A stretch of 64,000 nt of DNA from an uncultured Bacteroides sp. (GTDB taxonomy: Bacteria; Bacteroidota; Bacteroidia; Bacteroidales; Bacteroidaceae). How positions within the stretch are numbered: the first letter of the stretch is position 1; each line of letters starts with the position of its first letter. Position numbers and translations under genes: made by a program. The notes under the pieces were generated by a model. It did no database searches. It saw nothing but the letters and a program-made list of their open reading frames with translations, and was not told the DNA's origin. Below, piece by piece: positions 49,192-56,614 of this stretch. Location: positions 1 to 64,000 of the forward strand of contig USEY01000008.1 of assembly GCA_900553815.1 (NCBI GenBank), written 5' to 3'.

Positions 49192-50073
49192 ATGAGAAGA
49201 TTATTATTTGCATTTTTAGCTGGTTTCTTTAGTATTCTTACTATATTTGCGCAGGAAGTGTCGGATAAGAATGCCATGGTGCTTCGCATTGGTAAAATGG
49301 AATTCCAAGATCCTGCTCTAAAAAGTAAAATAAAGCCAGATTTTGAAGCGGCAATAGTTCAAATGTTAGAGAATGCATTACGGGCAGCGGCTGGTGAATC
49401 TCAACGCTTTGAAATAACTGATTCGTTGACAGCTGCCAAACTTGATGATGAGATGAGAAGTGAAGTGGCTGCTATGGTTGATGATCCACAGCGTGCTACT
49501 GATATCAGAAAGAAAGCGTTTGAGGCAATTTTTGCAGTAGATTGGGTCCTTGACGGCGCTATTACTCAGGTACAAATGATGAAAAAAGGCAATTATGGGT
49601 ATATCTGTACGGCTCATATTACGGTAACGGTAAAAGACCGTCGTTCGGATGTTTTACGCGTGGTAGATACTCGCCCGTTTGTGAACGTAGTGAAGGAAAC
49701 CAAGATTCGTCCGAAAGCTACTGCTGCTTTTCAGGCTGCATTGGATGAATTATATCCTAGGTTAGTGGCTTATTTTTCTAATAATTTCCCGGTGTATGGT
49801 AAATTATTGCGTTTGAATGAGAATAATGATGCTGTTGTAAACTGTGGTTTGAAATATAATTTGCAGAAGGGTGATGTGTTTCAGGTTACTCACATGATTC
49901 CGCAAAAAAATGCTGATGAAAAGTTCTATTATGAGGAAAATATTATAGGTACATTGAAGGTAAAGGAAGTACTTGATGAGGCATGTATCTGTAATATTAC
50001 CAGCGGAGAGGATAAAATACTTAGCGTGAATGAACAAGGCGGTTTTATGCAGTGCAAACAAATTATGAAATAA
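49192..50073 (+). CDS. Secreted CsgG-like protein with FlgT-like C-terminus
   Basis: A 293-residue exported protein with signal peptide (LLFAFLAGFFSILTIFAQ). Residues about 30-200 resemble the CsgG/FlgO type: MVLRIGKMEFQDPALKSK, AIVQMLENALRAA, then a conserved WVLDGAITQVQM strand and helix. The C-terminal part (PVYGKLLRLNENNDAVVNCGLKYNLQKGDVFQVTHM) has the fold-like pattern of the C-terminal domain of the flagellar H-ring protein FlgT. In curli systems CsgG makes the outer-membrane pore. There is no lipobox here. Follows the first gene by 18 bases. Confidence 0.7.
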   Translation: MRRLLFAFLAGFFSILTIFAQEVSDKNAMVLRIGKMEFQDPALKSKIKPDFEAAIVQMLENALRAAAGESQRFEITDSLTAAKLDDEMRSEVAAMVDDPQRATDIRKKAFEAIFAVDWVLDGAITQVQMMKKGNYGYICTAHITVTVKDRRSDVLRVVDTRPFVNVVKETKIRPKATAAFQAALDELYPRLVAYFSNNFPVYGKLLRLNENNDAVVNCGLKYNLQKGDVFQVTHMIPQKNADEKFYYEENIIGTLKVKEVLDEACICNITSGEDKILSVNEQGGFMQCKQIMK

Positions 50074-50092
50074 AATTAGAGAAATGATTATT

Positions 50093-50560
50093 ATGAAACG
50101 GTTATTTTGTATAGCGTTTCTGATGATGAGTATTAACCTTTTGGGCTATGCCCAAAAGGTTAAACCCGTTGAATATGGAGGCGGGATAAACTTGATTAAA
50201 GTTGTTGATCAGAAAGCGCTGATTTTGAAATTACGGGTAATAGGTTACGGGAAGAAAGATGCTCAAGCCCAGGAAGATGCAGAAGTACGTGCTATACGGG
50301 CTGTTATGTATGCAGGTGTAGGGTCGTATCGTCCACTATTAGTTGAGTCGCAGGCTGAAGCTGCTCATGGTGATTTTCTTAACAGCTTTTTTGAGAATAA
50401 ACAATATAAGGATTATCTTTCTATTGTAGAGCCTGCTGGTGGACTTACCAAAGTGAAAGGTTTGAAAGTTAAAAAACAACCTTATGACATTACGGTGAAT
50501 GTTAGAGCCCTTGAACTGTTTCTGACGCAAAATAAGATAAAGAAGAGATTAGGTTTTTAG
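50093..50560 (+). CDS. Secreted small protein, LPP20/FlgP-like
   Basis: A 155-residue exported protein (signal peptide LFCIAFLMMSINLLGYAQ). The mature part has the pattern of LPP20/FlgP-type domains: IKVVDQKALILKLRVIGYGKKDAQAQEDAEVRAIRAVMY, a beta strand pair then a helix of Ala/Glu. The resemblance is moderate. It fits in a series of envelope proteins of similar architecture. Starts 19 bases after the previous stop. Confidence 0.65.
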   Translation: MKRLFCIAFLMMSINLLGYAQKVKPVEYGGGINLIKVVDQKALILKLRVIGYGKKDAQAQEDAEVRAIRAVMYAGVGSYRPLLVESQAEAAHGDFLNSFFENKQYKDYLSIVEPAGGLTKVKGLKVKKQPYDITVNVRALELFLTQNKIKKRLGF

Positions 50561-50579
50561 AAATCCTATATATTAGATT

Positions 50580-51506
50580 ATGAATAAATTTAGTGTTATG
50601 TTTATGGCTTTTGTTCTGAGTGTTGTTTCTGTGAAAGGACAGGAGTTTGACACGCAGGGCGTAGGAAACCAAGCCAAACAGCCTTCGGTAATGGTAGTTC
50701 CGCAAGTAGATCCGGAATTAGAGAATGATGCAGATAAATTACGTGCCTATATTGAACAGAATCCTTTGGTTAGCATTTGTCTTAGCAAAGTGAAGGAGAC
50801 TTTTAACTTAAAAGGATTCCCGACAAAAGATTTTATAGGTGCTTTACGTGTAAATAAGAACAGGCGATTGCTTTCAGCAAGTAAGTCGACATCCTCCTCT
50901 GTAGCAAAATCACTTATCCGTGACTCAAAAGCGGAAATAATAGTATATGTACGGCCTGAAGTAACGGGAAGTGATTTAAAAGAGGTTCATATTACTATGA
51001 GTGCTCAGGAGGCCATGACTGGAACAAGTTTTGCTGATGCAACATTTAGTAGTGGAAGTTTCAGAACAAATGATTCCATTATGTTGGCTAATAGAGCGTT
51101 AGCTACTATCGCTACTAACTTTTTCTATCAGATAGAAGATGGTTTTAATCAGATGGTTGAAGAGGGAAGGGATGTATCTATTTTGATAGAGTTTGCAGAA
51201 GGGTGCGAAGTTGGTCCTTTTACTCGTTTGGGAGAACAGCGCAAAACTCTTTCAAGAGCTTTACTGGATTGGGGAAGAGCCAATGCTTATCATAAATCAT
51301 GCGGTGACCCGCAAAGTGCTGATGGAATTATTGAGATGACAATGAAGGTTCCTGTATATTTGGATGACACAGGAGAGCCTTATCAGATATCTTTGACTAC
51401 TGATGCATTGCTGACGTTTTTTGATCAGTTGTTAGGAGAACAGGCAATAGCAGAAGTAGCTGCTGCACAAGGGCAGAATATCCATTTTATTATAACCAAT
51501 CCGTAA
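50580..51506 (+). CDS. Secreted protein, possibly DUF6175 family
   Basis: A 308-residue exported protein (signal peptide VMFMAFVLSVVSVKGQ). It begins QPSVMVVPQVDPELENDADKL, and has a central region (EIIVYVRPEVTGSDLKEVHITMSAQEAMTGTSFAD) and a C-terminal domain (ILIEFAEGCEVGPFTRLG). I recall the DUF6175 family having such a layout but cannot verify it; treat as unrecognised. Part of the cluster by spacing (19 bases). Confidence 0.7.
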   Translation: MNKFSVMFMAFVLSVVSVKGQEFDTQGVGNQAKQPSVMVVPQVDPELENDADKLRAYIEQNPLVSICLSKVKETFNLKGFPTKDFIGALRVNKNRRLLSASKSTSSSVAKSLIRDSKAEIIVYVRPEVTGSDLKEVHITMSAQEAMTGTSFADATFSSGSFRTNDSIMLANRALATIATNFFYQIEDGFNQMVEEGRDVSILIEFAEGCEVGPFTRLGEQRKTLSRALLDWGRANAYHKSCGDPQSADGIIEMTMKVPVYLDDTGEPYQISLTTDALLTFFDQLLGEQAIAEVAAAQGQNIHFIITNP

Positions 51507-51535
51507 AATTTATACGGATACAATACAAGTAAGAT

Positions 51536-52702
51536 ATGAAGCGGCTTTTATTATTTGCATTATCAACTGTAATGGTTGTTTGCTTGTATGCACAAGATGT
51601 GCATTTTACCATATTACAACCTGCACAGGATAATTTGCCTGCTGAAGTTAGTGAAGCTCTTAGTCTGAAGTTAAAACAGATTTTGACTCGTAATAGTGCT
51701 GCTTCGGCTAATTCTTATAATGTTTTTGGTATAGAGCCCGTATTGGAGATAGGAGAATCCTATGAATCTGAAGGGCTGATGCAAAGAGTGCGTTTAGTAA
51801 AAGGTGAATTAACATTGTTGGCAAAGAATATTGTAGACGGTAGCTTATATTATAGCCTGTCAATATCTGTTAGTGGCTCAGTTGAAGGTGGCAGTGAAGA
51901 CAAGGCTATTAAGGCTATGGTTACTAGTATTAAAACTACAGATTCAAGATTTACTAAATTCATCCGTACTGCTCGTCAGAAGATTCAAGACTACTATGCA
52001 GCCAACTGCGGCATTATTCTTCAAAAGGCCCAGGGGCTTTATGAGCAGAAAAAGTATCAGGAGGCCATGAGTTATCTGTCGGCTGTGTCTGAGATGTTGC
52101 CGTGCTATGAACAGGCTTCTGTGCTGTTGGCAGAGTTGGCAAAGTTTATTCCCAGTGAGCCTGATACCGTGATTGTGGAACGGGTAGTGGAGAAACCGGT
52201 GGAAGTGGAGAAGATTGTTGAGGTAGAGAAAGTTGTAGAGAAGCCGGTGGTAGTGGAGAAACCTGTGATTGTGGAGAAGCCGGTAATAGTAGAAAAACCG
52301 GTAGTGGTGGAGAAACCGGTTCCACAGGAACAGCCGGAGTTGAAGTGTGATATTTCCATATCGGTCAATGACTTGGATGTCAAGGTGCTGAAATGCTATG
52401 GCAATGAAACCCAACGGCGCATTACACTTGAACTGGAGGTCGTAAATAGAAATAATGACATAACCAGTGGTACTGTTTCATTTGAATCGGCGTTCACTGT
52501 AGATGGTGTAGAGTGCTCAAATAAGGGAGCATTGGGTGACAGACATCATACTTCGTATGGTGTTAAATTCCCTTCACTTGTCAAGTTGAAGCAGAGTTTC
52601 TATGTGTTGAATATTACTGAGAAGATTCAGCGGTTCAGCTACGTGGAGCTGCACATCAGAGGTGCAAAGGTTGTTATCCGCAATCTGCCTGTTAAATGGT
52701 AA
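51536..52702 (+). CDS. Secreted protein with VEKP repeats
   Basis: A 388-residue exported protein (signal peptide LLFALSTVMVVCLYAQ). Residues about 20-200 contain a CsgG-like or FlgT-like N-terminal half with tetratricopeptide-like helices (GLYEQKKYQEAMSYLSAVSEM). Then residues about 213-265 consist of near-identical 5-7 residue units (VEKPVV, VEKPVI, VEKIVE), encoded by nearly identical DNA repeats (52170-52330). The C-terminal 120 residues are beta-rich (SISVNDLDVKVLKC, LELEVVNRN). The Pro/Lys/Glu repeat resembles an extended periplasm-spanning linker. Next-gene gap is 18 bases. Confidence 0.75.
   Translation: MKRLLLFALSTVMVVCLYAQDVHFTILQPAQDNLPAEVSEALSLKLKQILTRNSAASANSYNVFGIEPVLEIGESYESEGLMQRVRLVKGELTLLAKNIVDGSLYYSLSISVSGSVEGGSEDKAIKAMVTSIKTTDSRFTKFIRTARQKIQDYYAANCGIILQKAQGLYEQKKYQEAMSYLSAVSEMLPCYEQASVLLAELAKFIPSEPDTVIVERVVEKPVEVEKIVEVEKVVEKPVVVEKPVIVEKPVIVEKPVVVEKPVPQEQPELKCDISISVNDLDVKVLKCYGNETQRRITLELEVVNRNNDITSGTVSFESAFTVDGVECSNKGALGDRHHTSYGVKFPSLVKLKQSFYVLNITEKIQRFSYVELHIRGAKVVIRNLPVKW
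52170..52330 (+). repeat. In-frame tandem DNA repeats in the VEKP gene
   Basis: About ten imperfect units of 12 or 15 bases (GTGGAGAAACCG, GTAGTGGAG and similar) coding for VEKP repeats. All units are multiples of three, so copy-number change would lengthen or shorten the protein without breaking the frame. Confidence 0.7.
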
Positions 52703-52720
52703 TCTAAAAAAATGATGCTT

Positions 52721-54031
52721 ATGAAAAGATTATTAGGGCTGGTCTGTGTGTTGCTGGTTGCCTTGGGTACTGCTGCACAGACAAAGGTGATAGAAAAGAG
52801 TGCCAAGAAGCCTCCTGTGTGGCTAAATACGGCAGTGGATGATTATCTGGTAGTAACGGTTACTGCCAATTCATTGGCCGATGCACAGACCAAGGCGATG
52901 GATGAGATTACCGAACGCATCATTCAGTCGGTGGCAAGTCATGTCATGGTGACAACCAACAGTGAGTTGTCGGAGGTGAATGTGAATGGAAACATTGATT
53001 CCAGGGAGTCGTTTAGACGGGCATCCAAGATGAAGTCGGCAAACTTGCCTTTCCTGAAGGGAATTTCTTCGACAAAGGTGGAAGAGATATACTGGGTGAA
53101 GCTGCAAGACAAGTCTACCAAGAAGGAACATTATGAATATTCCGTGAAGTACCCGTTCTCTCAGGCAGAGCAGAATGAGCTGGTGGCACAGTTTGAAGCG
53201 CTGGATGCAGAGAAGGTGGCACAGTATGAGGCTCTGGAGCAGAAAATAAACGAGATAGAGTCGGTAGAGGAAATAGGTAGTTGCATCACGCAGCTGGATG
53301 CGCTGATAGAGTACTTCTTCGATGAGGTACGACTGAAGCAGGCTGAAGGTTTGCAGAAACGCTACAAGCAGTTGTATGACGCGCTGACAGTGACGGGTAC
53401 GTTCCTTGAAACCGGAAAGTATCAGTGCCAGGTGCTGCTTGAAGGCAATCCGGTGAAGGTTTCTGTGAAACCTAAAGTTACTTCCAACTGTGCCGGACAG
53501 CTGAATGTGCGTCCGTCAGAAGGAACATTCGTTGTTTCTTACGACGCTATTGACTGTTTGCCTGAGGAAGAGAACTATCTGGATATCGTGTTCCGCATCA
53601 ATGGGAAGAAGTTAGAGCATAAGGCTTACCTGACGGAAGCTGGTGGTGCCAGCACTGCTACGTTCTCCGTAGTTCCTGAAGGCAAGCTGATACTGACAGC
53701 CGACTCCGTGGTGGCGGCAGAACGGAAGGTGTATAACATCAATATCCGCCTGACGCTGAACAATCGTGGCGGTACGCCTTTCGGTTTGAAGGCTATCGAA
53801 CTGCATGTGCCCGAGTTTTCGGCTCCCATTATCTTTGACGATATAGACGGAGTGTACAAGACCAAAGGCGTGCTGCAAATCAAGGCACTGGCCGAAGGTG
53901 AGTTTACGGCTCTGGAGAAAAAGAAATCAGTATTTTCATTTGTACAAGGTTCCATTACGTTTGTCAATCCACAGACCGGTGCGGTGGAACGCACACGTCT
54001 CTCTCTGCCTTATGTGACGAACTGGGAGTGA
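52721..54031 (+). CDS. Secreted protein with LPP20-like N-terminal domain
   Basis: A 436-residue exported protein (signal peptide LVCVLLVALGTAAQ). Residues about 30-150 show the LPP20/FlgP pattern: KPPVWLNTAVDDYLVVTVTANSLADAQTKAMDEI, then EYSVKYPFS. A coiled-coil region follows (about 150-225), then two beta-sandwich-like domains (about 225-436; KYQCQVLLEGNPVKVSVKPKV and NIRLTLNNRGGTPFGLKAIEL). An envelope-associated multi-domain scaffold is plausible. ATG 52721 starts the signal peptide. Confidence 0.75.
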   Translation: MKRLLGLVCVLLVALGTAAQTKVIEKSAKKPPVWLNTAVDDYLVVTVTANSLADAQTKAMDEITERIIQSVASHVMVTTNSELSEVNVNGNIDSRESFRRASKMKSANLPFLKGISSTKVEEIYWVKLQDKSTKKEHYEYSVKYPFSQAEQNELVAQFEALDAEKVAQYEALEQKINEIESVEEIGSCITQLDALIEYFFDEVRLKQAEGLQKRYKQLYDALTVTGTFLETGKYQCQVLLEGNPVKVSVKPKVTSNCAGQLNVRPSEGTFVVSYDAIDCLPEEENYLDIVFRINGKKLEHKAYLTEAGGASTATFSVVPEGKLILTADSVVAAERKVYNINIRLTLNNRGGTPFGLKAIELHVPEFSAPIIFDDIDGVYKTKGVLQIKALAEGEFTALEKKKSVFSFVQGSITFVNPQTGAVERTRLSLPYVTNWE

Positions 54032-54074
54032 GAATCTTGAACTATTCAATTTATTAACTTAAAATCAGAAGATT

Positions 54075-54704
54075 ATGAAGAAGAGTTTTATGTATCTGAT
54101 GCTTGTGTTTGCCGTATTGTTCGGAGCGGTGGCATCTGTTAGCGCACAGTCCAAAGCGCTGGAAAAGGATGTGAAGAAGAGAGTGAAAGAACTGAAGAAG
54201 GAAGGATGGAAGATGCAGGCCAGCACTTCGACACTGGACTATGCCTTGCTGAAATATCGCATGTATATGGAGGAAGACGAGGAAAATCGCATTGCCTTGA
54301 CCGGTATTGCTACGGGAAAGAATGTGAAGATTGGTCGTGAAAATGCCATTATGAGTGCTATTACCAACTATGCAGTGCGTGCTAAAGCACAGGTTGTGGC
54401 CAAGATGAAGGGTATTATGTCGTCTGACGCTTCGCTGACAGGGGAAGAAATAGATAAATTCGGCGCAGCTTACGAGTCGGCTGTCAATGCTAAAATCGGC
54501 GGACTGGTGAAACAACACTTCGTGCTGGTTAAAGAGAACAAGGACGGAACGAAGGAATTCAACGTGTTCTTGTCGCTCGATGAATCGGCAGCCAAGAAAG
54601 CCCGTGAGGAAGCTGCCCAGGAAGCCAAAAGACAGGCCGCTCTCAGCGATTTGTCGGAACAGGTAGAAGAGTTCATCGGTGAACCGGTTGAAGCCGAAGA
54701 ATAA
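54075..54704 (+). CDS. Secreted LPP20-like protein
   Basis: A 209-residue exported protein (signal peptide YLMLVFAVLFGAVASVSAQ). The mature part (EKDVKKRVKELKKEGWKM, then GRENAIMSAITNYAVRAKAQVVAKM and a C-terminal Ala/Glu helix) fits the LPP20 family: an alpha/beta domain with a long helix. A strong terminator follows at 54722-54774, so this may end the first transcript of the cluster. Confidence 0.75.
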   Translation: MKKSFMYLMLVFAVLFGAVASVSAQSKALEKDVKKRVKELKKEGWKMQASTSTLDYALLKYRMYMEEDEENRIALTGIATGKNVKIGRENAIMSAITNYAVRAKAQVVAKMKGIMSSDASLTGEEIDKFGAAYESAVNAKIGGLVKQHFVLVKENKDGTKEFNVFLSLDESAAKKAREEAAQEAKRQAALSDLSEQVEEFIGEPVEAEE

Positions 54705-54721
54705 ATCCTCCAAACAGTAAA

Positions 54722-54774
54722 AGGTTATACTTGCAGTGCAGCCTGGTCTGCCTGCAGGTATAACCTCTTTTTTT
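54722..54774 (+). terminator. Terminator inside the envelope cluster
   Basis: AGGTTATACTTGCAG (54722-54736) pairs with CTGCAGGTATAACCT (54752-54766), with one wobble, followed by CTTTTTTT. It separates the first seven genes from the last two. No clear -7 box precedes the next gene, so the last two genes may be expressed by partial read-through. Confidence 0.8.
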
Positions 54775-54801
54775 AATGTTAATGCTAAAAACTATGCGAC
54801 C

Positions 54802-56580
54802 ATGAAGAAAATAGGACTTTTTGCATTGGGGCTCTTGCTGGTGTCTTCTGCATTTGCACAAGGAAAGAAGGACGACTTTTCCAGTTTCATGGAAGAGGAA
54901 CTGGCTAACTTTGACAAGTTCATTGACGATGCCAACAGAGACTTTATAAACTTCATGCGCGACCCGTGGAAAGAACTGGAAGCTAAGAAGCCGGTGGTGA
55001 AGCGTGTGAAGCCCGAACCGGTTAAGCCCGTAGTCTACGATGAAGAAACCGTACCGAAGGACGACAAACCGGTGTGTCTTACCATCGAGGAGATACTGGA
55101 CATGACTACTGAAGAAGGCAGGCAAAAACCGGTGGTAAAGGTAAACGATGTGGAAGACATAACCTTTGACGAACCGACTGTCATCGTGAAGAAGAAAAAG
55201 AAGCCTACCGTTATTGTGGTGGAAGAAAAACCGAAAGACAAGCCTGTGGTGGAGCCTGAACGGAAACCGGCTGTAGAACCGGAGCCGGAAGCTACTCCTA
55301 AGCCCGAAACCAAGCCAGAGCAGAGACCTGTCGTAGAGCCTGAGCGTAAACCTGTGGTGGAAGTTGAACCGGTTGCACCAGAAAAGAAACCTGTACAGCC
55401 CGTAGTAGAACCGGAACCTGAGCCCGAGGTATCCCCTGCTCCTACTCCGAAACCCGATAAACCGGCCGCCCGTCCTGCCAAGCAAGGCCCTCTTTATGCC
55501 GGAGGTGCAGGCCGCATTAAGATAAGCTACGGCGCACAAACTTATTATCTACCCGCAGATTTACGAGGAAAATGCCGTTTAAACAGCTTGAAAGAGAACG
55601 ATATTGCCGATGCTTATGAAGCCATGTTCGGTACCGAATACAAAGCTCTGCTCAAGGACTGCAAACAGATTGCCACCGAAATGGATTTGAACGACTGGGG
55701 TGTCTTTACTCTGCTCAAGACTGTAGCCGATGCTTTCTGTGCTGGCGAGAATGAGAGTGTCGTTATGCAGCAGTTCCTGCTGAATGAGATGGGATATAAG
55801 GCCAAAATGGCCCGTAAGGCTGATGAGAACAAGATGCTGCTGTTCGTGGCTACTGACTGCCAGATATACGGCCACCCTTATATGCAGCAAGGCAACCTGA
55901 CTTATTACAACATCAACGGTACCCAGCCCTGTGCCTTCTACATGTGTCCCAAAGATGCACCAAGTGCCAAGAACTCTCTGAAGATGCGCCTGCAGGTAGT
56001 CCCAGGTTTTGATGGTAAGTCTACAAATACATTGCGTACAGCCCAATGTATAAGCAAGCCTATAGGGATAAGCGTTCCTAATGCTTTAATTGATTTTTAC
56101 AAGACTTATCCGCACTGCGATTATAGTGTTTATGCGACAGCTCCGGTTAATGAACAAGTAGCCAAGAGTCTGCTAGGGCAGTTGAAATTGAGTATTCAGG
56201 GAAAGAGCGAGGCAGATGCAGCCAATATCTTGATAAACTTCGTGCAGACTGGATTTGAGTATGCCACTGACGACGAGCAGTTTGGGTACGAGAAGCCTTT
56301 CTTTGTGGAAGAACTGTTCTACTATCCTTACTGCGATTGCGAAGACCGTTCCATCCTCTTTTCTTATCTTGTCAGAAACCTGTTGGGGCTTGATGTTGTC
56401 CTGTTGGATTATCCCGACCACATAGCCACGGCTGTGCGTTTCAACGAGAACGTGGGTGGCGACTACCTGATGGTCGGCGGACAGAAATATACCGTCTGTG
56501 ACCCTACTTACATTGGGGCTAACATCGGTATGACGATGCCTACCTATAAGAATGTGGCGGCCAAGGTGCTGAAGTATTAA
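54802..56580 (+). CDS. Secreted transglutaminase-like cysteine peptidase with proline-rich linker
   Basis: A 592-residue exported protein (signal peptide IGLFALGLLLVSSAFAQ). Residues about 20-80 are acidic and helical. Residues about 120-240 form a Pro/Glu/Lys-rich linker with repeats (VEPERKPVVE, PEPEPEV). The C-terminal half (about 250-592) is a transglutaminase-like domain with a likely triad: Cys 513 in CDCEDRS, His 540 in YPDHIATAV and Asp 567 in VCDPTY. The CED pattern is that of secreted bacterial transglutaminase-like cysteine peptidases, which can cleave or crosslink surface proteins. I chose ATG 54802 as the start of the signal peptide; the 5' sequence before it is terminator stem. 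Confidence 0.8.
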   Translation: MKKIGLFALGLLLVSSAFAQGKKDDFSSFMEEELANFDKFIDDANRDFINFMRDPWKELEAKKPVVKRVKPEPVKPVVYDEETVPKDDKPVCLTIEEILDMTTEEGRQKPVVKVNDVEDITFDEPTVIVKKKKKPTVIVVEEKPKDKPVVEPERKPAVEPEPEATPKPETKPEQRPVVEPERKPVVEVEPVAPEKKPVQPVVEPEPEPEVSPAPTPKPDKPAARPAKQGPLYAGGAGRIKISYGAQTYYLPADLRGKCRLNSLKENDIADAYEAMFGTEYKALLKDCKQIATEMDLNDWGVFTLLKTVADAFCAGENESVVMQQFLLNEMGYKAKMARKADENKMLLFVATDCQIYGHPYMQQGNLTYYNINGTQPCAFYMCPKDAPSAKNSLKMRLQVVPGFDGKSTNTLRTAQCISKPIGISVPNALIDFYKTYPHCDYSVYATAPVNEQVAKSLLGQLKLSIQGKSEADAANILINFVQTGFEYATDDEQFGYEKPFFVEELFYYPYCDCEDRSILFSYLVRNLLGLDVVLLDYPDHIATAVRFNENVGGDYLMVGGQKYTVCDPTYIGANIGMTMPTYKNVAAKVLKY

Positions 56581-56614
56581 AGTTAAAAAAAGTTAAACGA
56601 ACAACGTTTATAAT

